Shown in pieces: positions 6,835 to 12,510 of a stretch of 18,100 nt of DNA. The translations under genes and the position numbers were made by a program. The notes under the pieces are model-generated. The model was not told the origin of the DNA and made no database searches. It was given only the letters and a program-made list of their open reading frames with translations. The number at the start of each line of letters is the position of its first letter. Within the stretch, counting starts at the first letter, position 1. The DNA comes from an uncultured bacterium (lineage in GTDB: Bacteria > Bacteroidota > Bacteroidia > Chitinophagales > CAIOSU01), in contig CAIOSU010000510.1 in NCBI GenBank assembly GCA_903861055.1, positions 1 to 18,100 of the forward strand, read 5' to 3'.

Positions 6835-7902
6835 ATGAAGAAGTATGCCATTGTTGCCGCCCTGTTTACATTGCTTTTGAGCGCCTGTAGCACCGATTTT
6901 GATATTGCTGCCGACTATGAGGAAACATTGGTAGTGTATGGGTTGCTGGATGCCAGCCAAGACACCCAGTATATCAGGGTATCGAGGGGCTTTATTAGTG
7001 CCGACCGTAGTGCCTTGGAAGTGGCATTAGAGCCTGACTCTATATACTACTTAGCCGATCAATTAGCCGTAACTATTGAGCGCGAGTCGGACGGAGCAGT
7101 GTTTACTTTTACCGAAGACCGCAGCATAGCTAAAGATACTGGTGTATTTGGCGTTGCTCCCCATTTGGTTTACGCTTTACCTCAAAAACTAGAAGCCAAC
7201 GATGCTTTCCGTTTGCGCATCGAAAATACCGTTACTGGTAAAATAGTTACAAGCTACACATCAATGGTCGATTCTTTTCGATTAACCCAGCCATCTGATG
7301 TGCAGGCCTTTGAATTTACCACCAGTCTGGTCTCTAAATTCCCGAATGGCTTGCCGCAAAATATTGAAGTTACTTTTACCGCTCCCGTTGATGGTAAAGT
7401 ATATGATGTAGCAGTGCGTTTTTATTACCGCCAATGGGAAGGTGCCGTTGTTGGCCCCGGCGATACGATGTTTGTAGAATATTTGTTCGAAAAGGGACTG
7501 GTTTCTACTTCGCTGGCAGGAGCTAATCCTAACCCTGGTGGTCAACCAGTTATTGCACGTTATTTTGGTCAAGACCTCCTCTCGTACATCGCCTCTGAGT
7601 TATCTGCCAACCCCAATATTACCCGCGAGCCTTTACAACTGCCTTTGGAGTATGTATATTACGCAGGTGGCCAAGATTTGTACGATATGATTCGCACCTC
7701 GCAAGGAGGCTCGGGTATAACTGCCTTGGAAGCAAAGCCCATATATTCGAATATAGAAGGTGGATATGGTGTGTTTTCGAGCCGATTTAGCAAAACACGT
7801 CCTAATGTTGGCATCAATACGCCATCAAAAGATAGCTTGGCCTGTGGCCAACTAACCCGTGCGCTCAACTTTAATGTTGATGTACCTATCAGCTGCAACT
7901 AA
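6835..7902 (+). CDS. DUF4249-type outer-membrane lipoprotein
   Basis: This 355-residue predicted lipoprotein has the signal MKKYAIVAALFTLLLSAC, with lipobox LSAC and acylated Cys18. After a short acidic stretch (STDFD) comes YEETLVVYGLLDAS, the typical beginning of DUF4249 proteins of Bacteroidota, followed by a beta-rich domain. DUF4249 lipoproteins are usually encoded beside a TonB-dependent receptor and are thought to help substrate capture at the outer membrane. No complete receptor is in this window. I chose the ATG at 6835 over 6826 because it gives a standard signal peptide and lies just after the promoter element. The family call rests on the N-terminal pattern and length, so it is moderate. 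Confidence 0.75.
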   Translation: MKKYAIVAALFTLLLSACSTDFDIAADYEETLVVYGLLDASQDTQYIRVSRGFISADRSALEVALEPDSIYYLADQLAVTIERESDGAVFTFTEDRSIAKDTGVFGVAPHLVYALPQKLEANDAFRLRIENTVTGKIVTSYTSMVDSFRLTQPSDVQAFEFTTSLVSKFPNGLPQNIEVTFTAPVDGKVYDVAVRFYYRQWEGAVVGPGDTMFVEYLFEKGLVSTSLAGANPNPGGQPVIARYFGQDLLSYIASELSANPNITREPLQLPLEYVYYAGGQDLYDMIRTSQGGSGITALEAKPIYSNIEGGYGVFSSRFSKTRPNVGINTPSKDSLACGQLTRALNFNVDVPISCN

Positions 7903-8063
7903 TACTGGGTTGTTGCCATTTTGTCACTACTATTTGTCAGTATTTCCATTGCCTTGCAGCCATTAGGGTGTTTTGGGGTACAATATGTCATCTTAATGGC
8001 AGTGGTATGTTTATTGATTAAGGGCTATTACGAACTTGATTTAAAAAACACAAACCTGTAGTA

Positions 8064-9986
8064 ATGGGAAAAATAATTGGAATTGACTTAGGCACCACCA
8101 ACTCTTGCGTTGCAGTAATTGAGGGTAATGAGCCAGTGGTGATTGCAAATGAAGAAGGCAGAAGGACAACCCCTTCGGTAGTGGCATTTTTGGACAATGG
8201 CGAACGTAAGATTGGTGATTCAGCTAAACGTCAAGCCATTACCAACCCAACCCGTACCATTTCATCAATCAAACGTTTTATGGGTCACCGCTTTAGCGAA
8301 GTGACCACAGAGGCGGAGCGTGTTGCCTACAAAGCTATGCGTGGTGATAACGATACGGTGCGCGTTGATATTGATGGACGTATGTACACCCCGCAAGAGA
8401 TTTCGGCAATGGTGTTGCAGAAAATGAAGAAAGTTGCCGAAGATTACCTAGGCTACGAAGTAACCGAAGCCGTAGTAACGGTGCCCGCTTACTTTAATGA
8501 TAGCCAACGCCAAGCTACCAAAGAGGCCGGCCAGATTGCAGGATTGAACGTGAAGCGTATCATCAACGAGCCTACCGCTGCCGCTTTGGCTTACGGTTTT
8601 GACAAAGGTGGTCGTGATATGAAAATTGCGGTTTATGACCTAGGTGGTGGTACTTTCGATGTATCGGTGCTGGAGTTGGGCGACGGTGTATTTGAAGTAA
8701 AAACTACCAACGGTGATACGCACCTTGGTGGTGACGACTTTGACCAAGTAATTATAGATTGGTTGGCCGATGAGTTTAAGAGCAGCGAGAACATCGATTT
8801 GCGCAAAGACCCAATGGCCTTGCAGCGCTTGAAAGAAGCTGCCGAAAAAGCTAAAATCGAACTTTCGGGCAGCAGCGAGACCGAAATAAACTTGCCCTAT
8901 GTAACAGCCGTTGACGGCGTGCCTAAGCACTTAGTGAAAAAATTGACCCGTGCGAAATTTGAGCAATTAGCCGATAGCTTGGTTGAGCGTAGCTTGGAGC
9001 CTTGCCGCAAAGCGTTGAAAGATGCTGGTTATAAAACAAGCGACATTGATGAAGTGATTTTGGTAGGCGGATCGACCCGTATACCTAAAATACAAGAGGT
9101 TGTTGAGAAATTCTTCGGCAAAAAGCCTTCAAAGGGTGTTAACCCAGATGAAGTAGTTGCCATGGGTGCTGCCATTCAAGGTGGTATCCTTAGCGGCGAT
9201 GTGAGCGACGATATTGTGTTGGTTGACGTTACCCCGCTTTCTTTGGGTATCGAAACCATGGGCGGTGTGATGACCAAGTTGATTGAATCTAACGCAACCA
9301 TCCCTAAGAAAGAAAGCCAAGTGTTTACTACTGCTGCCGATGGACAAACTAGTGTAGAAATACACGTGTTGCAAGGTGAGCGCGGTATGGCAAGAGACAA
9401 CCGCACCATTGGCCGTTTTCACTTAACCGATATACCAACAGCACAACGCGGTACACCACAAATTGAAGTAACCTTTGATATTGATGCCAACGGTATTTTG
9501 CAAGTAAGTGCTAAGGACAAAGGCACTGGCAAGCTACAATCCATCCGCATTGAAGCCACTACTGGCCTAAGCAAAGAGGAGATTGAGAAAATGCGTGCCG
9601 AGGCGAAGGTAAACGAAGAAGCCGACCGCAAAGAGCGTGAGCGTGTAGAAAAGGTAAACCAAGCCGATTCATTGGTATTTACTACCGAGAAACAGTTGAA
9701 AGAATTTGGCGACAAATTGCCTGCTGATAAAAAAGCGGTGATTGAAGAAGCACTTACAGCACTTAAAGGTGCAGTTGAAGCCAAAGATATGGACAACCTT
9801 GAAGCACTTACCAAGAAATTGAACGACGCTTGGGAGTCTGCATCTCAAGACCTTTACAACGCCCAACAAGGCGGTGCTGCAGGTGGTCAACCTGGCCCTG
9901 ATGCTGGTGCAACCAACCAAGGCGGTGCCGAACAAGGCGATGTAACTGACGTTGAGTTTGAGGATGTAACCGAAGACAAAAAGTAA
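8064..9986 (+). CDS. dnaK: Chaperone protein DnaK (Hsp70)
   Basis: DnaK is the ATP-dependent Hsp70 chaperone that works with DnaJ and GrpE. The 640-residue protein is full length. The nucleotide-binding domain carries IGIDLGTTNSCVAV (5-18), NEPTAAALAYG (168-178), DLGGGTFDVSVLELG (192-206) and VGGSTRIP (334-341). The linker VDVTPLSLG (387-395) leads to the peptide-binding domain and helical lid, and the end is a Gly/Ala/Gln-rich tail closing in EFEDVTEDKK. dnaJ and grpE are not adjacent. No complete CIRCE element is found upstream, and no exact TAnnTTTG is seen in the 161-base upstream gap. The start follows the family N-terminus. A strong intrinsic terminator lies 31 bases after the stop. Confidence 0.98.
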   Translation: MGKIIGIDLGTTNSCVAVIEGNEPVVIANEEGRRTTPSVVAFLDNGERKIGDSAKRQAITNPTRTISSIKRFMGHRFSEVTTEAERVAYKAMRGDNDTVRVDIDGRMYTPQEISAMVLQKMKKVAEDYLGYEVTEAVVTVPAYFNDSQRQATKEAGQIAGLNVKRIINEPTAAALAYGFDKGGRDMKIAVYDLGGGTFDVSVLELGDGVFEVKTTNGDTHLGGDDFDQVIIDWLADEFKSSENIDLRKDPMALQRLKEAAEKAKIELSGSSETEINLPYVTAVDGVPKHLVKKLTRAKFEQLADSLVERSLEPCRKALKDAGYKTSDIDEVILVGGSTRIPKIQEVVEKFFGKKPSKGVNPDEVVAMGAAIQGGILSGDVSDDIVLVDVTPLSLGIETMGGVMTKLIESNATIPKKESQVFTTAADGQTSVEIHVLQGERGMARDNRTIGRFHLTDIPTAQRGTPQIEVTFDIDANGILQVSAKDKGTGKLQSIRIEATTGLSKEEIEKMRAEAKVNEEADRKERERVEKVNQADSLVFTTEKQLKEFGDKLPADKKAVIEEALTALKGAVEAKDMDNLEALTKKLNDAWESASQDLYNAQQGGAAGGQPGPDAGATNQGGAEQGDVTDVEFEDVTEDKK

Positions 9987-10004
9987 TTTAAAAGTTAGAG
10001 TTTA
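9984..10004. repeat. Weak heptad run after dnaK
   Basis: Three 7-base units ending in TTA follow the dnaK stop region: TAATTTA at 9984, AAAGTTA at 9991 and GAGTTTA at 9998. The run is short and AT-rich, so it may be chance. I record it because the stronger arrays of the window have the same period and position. Confidence 0.3.
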
Positions 10005-10017
10005 GTAAAACAAGAAA

Positions 10018-10050
10018 GCCCGTCTCGTTCAAAACGAGATGGGCCTTTTT
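10018..10050 (+). terminator. dnaK intrinsic terminator
   Basis: A 12-bp stem joins 10018-10029 to 10033-10044, with one G-T wobble and a 3-base loop CAA. It is followed by a T-tract at 10046-10050 and further Ts. The upper stem TCTCGTT/AACGAGA is the same palindrome found at 141-157, here extended by a GCCC/GGGC base. Confidence 0.9.
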
Positions 10051-10234
10051 GTTTTTAGGGAGTTTGTTCTGAATTTATGAGGGCAATTCCTGGTTGGTAT
10101 TTAGAGAAGTAACTGAGTAATTTGCCATTGTTAGGGAGAGGTGTTACCGTGTCGTGTTCTTTATTTTAAGAGTTACGATTGAAATTTACTAACTTAACCT
10201 AAGGGTCCTCAACCGAAGGTAAAAACCAAGCACC

Positions 10235-10909
10235 ATGAGAATAACGGGTATTTTATCATTTTTACTACTGAGCGCACAACTCGCTTTTGCAGGTTTCGGA
10301 GAGATTAACGGAAGAGTGCTGGACGCTGATGGACAGCCTGTTTATTCGGCACATGTACTGCTAAAATCTGGAGACCAAGCTATTAATCATGCATTTACCG
10401 ACTTCGAAGGTTACTATGTAATTAAACCAATATCGTCTGGCACATATGACATCAGTATAAGCCTAATTGGGTTTCAAACGCAAGTTATAGAGAACATTTC
10501 TGTTTCTGATGGTCAAATTAGGGTCGTTGATTTTACGCTTTCAAACACCATTTTAGATGGCCCAACGATTACCACATACAAAGATTTAGTAGAGCCTGGC
10601 TATCCGATTAAAATAGCCATTATTGGTTACAAAGAATTAGAAGTAATGCCTATTGCGCCACTTGATGCGCCAGCACTAACCTCTGGAGCTTTCCAAGCAG
10701 ATTATGGAGACCCCATACAATTTCGCGGTTCGCGGCCTGATGCCACCTTGTACATCATCGATGGAATAAAAATTATAGGCGAGCCTGTAGCTGTTCGCAA
10801 CTCTATTGACGATATTGTCGTCTATTCAGGAGGAATACCAGCAAAGTATGGCGATGCCACAGGCGGTATTGTGGTAATCACTACTAAAAGTTATAAAAAA
10901 TTACGGTAA
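10235..10909 (+). CDS. Stand-alone carboxypeptidase-regulatory-like plus TonB-plug protein (no barrel)
   Basis: The 224-residue protein has a signal peptide (1-19) and a carboxypeptidase regulatory-like beta-sandwich (about 22-103, with GEINGRVLDADGQPV and FEGYYVIKPISSGTYDISIS). A linker follows, then a TonB-receptor plug-like domain (about 144-218) with IQFRGSRPDATLYIIDG and SGGIPAKYGDATGGIVVITT. In normal TonB-dependent receptors these two domains precede a 22-strand barrel of several hundred residues. Here the protein stops right after the plug. A perfect terminator begins 31 bases later, so it looks like a finished gene rather than a random frameshift, although deletion of the barrel in an ancestor remains possible. 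Its role could be a periplasmic adaptor for an outer-membrane protein; that is inference. Confidence 0.85.
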   Translation: MRITGILSFLLLSAQLAFAGFGEINGRVLDADGQPVYSAHVLLKSGDQAINHAFTDFEGYYVIKPISSGTYDISISLIGFQTQVIENISVSDGQIRVVDFTLSNTILDGPTITTYKDLVEPGYPIKIAIIGYKELEVMPIAPLDAPALTSGAFQADYGDPIQFRGSRPDATLYIIDGIKIIGEPVAVRNSIDDIVVYSGGIPAKYGDATGGIVVITTKSYKKLR

Positions 10910-10940
10910 CGCAAACACCGGAAACCCAGTTTCATTTTCA

Positions 10941-10972
10941 AAGCCCAACCTCCGCCAGGTTGGGCTTTTTTT
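10941..10972 (+). terminator. Intrinsic terminator after the plug protein
   Basis: A perfect 11-bp stem pairs 10941-10951 with 10957-10967 around the loop CCGCC. Its downstream arm runs into a T-tract reaching 10972. It closes the 10235-10909 gene. Confidence 0.93.
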
Positions 10973-10973
10973 A

Positions 10974-11030
10974 TTTCAAGTTACGAGTTGCAGCTTGCCT
11001 CGCCTTTGGCGAGAGGTTGCGAGTTAGTTG
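10974..11030. repeat. Heptad array (TTRCGAG) interrupted by a palindrome
   Basis: The 7-base units are TTTCAAG at 10974, TTACGAG at 10981, TTGCAGC at 10988, a split unit starting TTG at 10995, TTGCGAG at 11017 and TTAGTTG at 11024. The split is caused by a hairpin at 10998-11016. Removing 22 bases (the 19-base hairpin plus one flanking TTG) rejoins TTG to CGAG and restores the 7-base phase. The words are the reverse complement of those in the array at 2967-2994. Confidence 0.65.
10998..11016. repeat. Palindromic insert CTCGCC-TTT-GGCGAG within a heptad array
   Basis: Arms CTCGCC (10999-11004) and GGCGAG (11008-11013) are separated by TTT, with CC and AGG outside them. The element is GC-rich compared with its surroundings. 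It has TTG on both sides, which could be a 3-base target duplication or simply two array units. Confidence 0.6.
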
Positions 11031-11044
11031 GCAATTGTAGGTTC

Positions 11045-11065
11045 TCATCTGTCATTTCTCATCTT
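11045..11065. repeat. Heptad array (TCATYTS)
   Basis: Three 7-base units occur: TCATCTG at 11045, TCATTTC at 11052 and TCATCTT at 11059. They are in the same 7-base phase as the TTGCGAG unit at 11017, counting through two non-matching heptads. The same words recur in the array at 14258-14285. Confidence 0.6.
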
Positions 11066-11068
11066 CTT

Positions 11069-11130
11069 TCTTGAGTCTTGTGTTTTGTGTCCCTGCCTGC
11101 CGGCAGGCAGGTTGCGTCTTGTGTCTAGAA
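11069..11130. repeat. Heptad array (TCTTGTG) split by a 20-bp palindrome
   Basis: The units are TCTTGAG at 11069, TCTTGTG at 11076, TTTTGTG at 11083, then TC at 11090-11091, a 20-bp palindrome, TTGCG at 11112-11116, TCTTGTG at 11117 and TCTAGAA at 11124. Joining TC to TTGCG gives TCTTGCG, a perfect unit, so the palindrome interrupts one repeat with no loss or duplication of bases. The array ends 7 bases before the MFS gene's -7 element and supplies TTG triplets at 11112 and 11119, near where a -33 box would lie. Confidence 0.78.
11092..11111. repeat. Perfect 20-bp GC-rich palindrome
   Basis: CCTGCCTGCCGGCAGGCAGG equals its own reverse complement over all 20 bases and has no loop. It sits inside one heptad of the TCTTGTG array. 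In one minus-strand frame it would encode Leu-Pro-Ala-Gly-Arg-Gln. It is far richer in GC than its surroundings. Confidence 0.85.
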
Positions 11131-11137
11131 AACAAGC

Positions 11138-11145
11138 TACCTTTG
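11138..11145 (+). promoter_or_regulatory. Predicted MFS-gene -7 promoter element
   Basis: TACCTTTG matches TAnnTTTG exactly and ends 7 bases before the ATG at 11153, so the transcript probably begins at or next to the start codon. Candidate -33 TTG triplets at 11112-11114 (23-base spacing) and 11119-11121 (16-base spacing) both belong to the TCTTGTG array. Confidence 0.6.
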
Positions 11146-11152
11146 CCAAAGC

Positions 11153-12406
11153 ATGAAAAGCATTCTGGGTAGATATGATAGCCTTAGCAAGCCGGTAAAA
11201 CTGCTGCTCGCGGGCCTGTTTTTTGTGCAATTGGTAAATGCCAGTTTTACCTTGCTCATCAACTTTTATCTTGATAATCAATGTTATGCCGATTACCAAA
11301 TTGCAGATTTTACCAGTTGGCGTTTCCCGGCTATCATGATTTTTGCCATCCCGTTCGGTATTTTCATCCGAGGCAGGGTACTCAAACCATACTTTATGGC
11401 AGCAGCCATTACCTCGCCCACCATTGCGCTGTTTATAATATGGGCAGCTAGTGCCGGGTACGATAGTTTGATATACTTAGGCTTTTTTCTTTGGGGCATT
11501 TCGTTTACCTGCATACAGATAACCAGCCTGCCCTTTATTATCCTCAATAGCCCTAAAAAGCAGCACTCGCCAGCTATTACCTTATCGTTTATGATGATGA
11601 GTTTGGCAATCTTTATTTGCGGTACAAGCAGCTATTTACTATCCAACTTTTTGCCCAACTGGTTTCCGGTTCGGGACTTACTGTTGCTTTTCGCCATCTT
11701 AGGTTATGCGGGTGTATTCTTCATACATAAAATAAAACTGGAGGAAAACTTAAGCGAACCAACTACTTCAACCAATTTTGGTGGGCAATACGATTGGGCG
11801 TTGATAGGGCGCGTGATTGTGCCTACTATTATCATTTCAACTGGAGCAGGGTTTACTATACCGTTTGTCAATCTGTTTTTCCTAAACGTACATGGCATGG
11901 ATGGCGGCACCTTTTCGTTGGTTGGGGCGCTGAGCTTTGGGTTGGTAGTTATCGGTACCTTTTTTGTGCCCGAGGTAAAAGACCGCTATGGCTATACAGT
12001 AGCCATTGTGCTCATACAAGCCCTGGCTATCTTTTTTTTGATATTGATGGCAACCACCGAATATTACAGCGAGATGTGGTATTCATCGATTTTAGCAATA
12101 GTGTTCTTTGTTATCCGCCAACCGCTTATGAACGTGGCGGGGCCCATGACCAGCGAACTAACCTTGAGCTACGTAGGTAGGCGAAACCAAGAGTTAGTGA
12201 GTGCGCTCAATTCGGCTATTTGGTCGGGGAGTTGGTATATCAGTTCGCAAATATTTCGCATCCTGCGCCAAAGCGGCATGAACTACGCCAGCATCTTTTT
12301 TATAACCGCTGCAATGTATACGGCTGGAGTGGTTTGGTACTATTACCTCATACACGATTACCACAAGCGCAAATTGCAAGGGTTAATTGAGGAAGAAGAT
12401 GAGTAA
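11153..12406 (+). CDS. Major facilitator superfamily-type transporter
   Basis: This 417-residue polytopic inner-membrane protein has about 11-12 hydrophobic segments in two halves, separated by a polar loop around residues 195-215 (KIKLEENLSEPTTS). Length and layout fit an MFS secondary transporter. A segment DRYGYTVAIVLIQAL in the second half sits where the MFS loop 8-9 motif occurs. No substrate-specific signature is recognisable, and the ordinary GxLaDrxGrr loop 2-3 motif is weak (GIFIRGRVLKPYF). It stands alone between the plug gene and the convergent nadE gene. The charged tail LIEEEDE lies on the cytoplasmic side in the usual MFS topology. Confidence 0.82.
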   Translation: MKSILGRYDSLSKPVKLLLAGLFFVQLVNASFTLLINFYLDNQCYADYQIADFTSWRFPAIMIFAIPFGIFIRGRVLKPYFMAAAITSPTIALFIIWAASAGYDSLIYLGFFLWGISFTCIQITSLPFIILNSPKKQHSPAITLSFMMMSLAIFICGTSSYLLSNFLPNWFPVRDLLLLFAILGYAGVFFIHKIKLEENLSEPTTSTNFGGQYDWALIGRVIVPTIIISTGAGFTIPFVNLFFLNVHGMDGGTFSLVGALSFGLVVIGTFFVPEVKDRYGYTVAIVLIQALAIFFLILMATTEYYSEMWYSSILAIVFFVIRQPLMNVAGPMTSELTLSYVGRRNQELVSALNSAIWSGSWYISSQIFRILRQSGMNYASIFFITAAMYTAGVVWYYYLIHDYHKRKLQGLIEEEDE

Positions 12407-12445
12407 TTTGGAAATGAGGCAATTTGAAAATTTGAAAATTAAATT
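12406..12445. repeat. Octad array (ATTTGAAA), left arm
   Basis: The 8-base units are ATTTGGAA at 12406, the off-pattern ATGAGGCA at 12414, ATTTGAAA at 12422, ATTTGAAA at 12430 and ATTAAATT at 12438. It begins at the last base of the MFS stop codon. Bases 12421-12440 pair with 12485-12504 at 19 of 20 positions, so this is the left arm of a long inverted repeat. Confidence 0.75.
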
Positions 12446-12468
12446 CAGCATCTTAAGTTAAACAGTGC

Positions 12469-12508
12469 CATTTTCAAATTAGCACATTTTCAAATTTTCA
12501 AATTGAAT
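12469..12508. repeat. Octad array (CATTTTCA), right inverted arm
   Basis: The units are CATTTTCA at 12469, the off-pattern AATTAGCA at 12477, CATTTTCA at 12485, AATTTTCA at 12493 and AATTGAAT at 12501. It is the reverse-complement counterpart of the array at 12406-12445, including an odd unit among regular ones. It ends two bases before the nadE stop. Transcripts from either convergent gene could fold the two arms into a long AT-rich hairpin with a loop of about 44 bases. Confidence 0.75.
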
Positions 12509-12510
12509 TC

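Noticed and set aside
10974..11130. Possible CRISPR array
   Set aside because: Units are 7 bases with no unique spacers between them, the words change along the island, and no cas gene is present.
11045..11299. 84-residue minus-strand frame containing LPAGRQG
   Set aside because: It overlaps the MFS gene start, its promoter and the repeat island; the peptide is only the translation of the palindrome and heptads.
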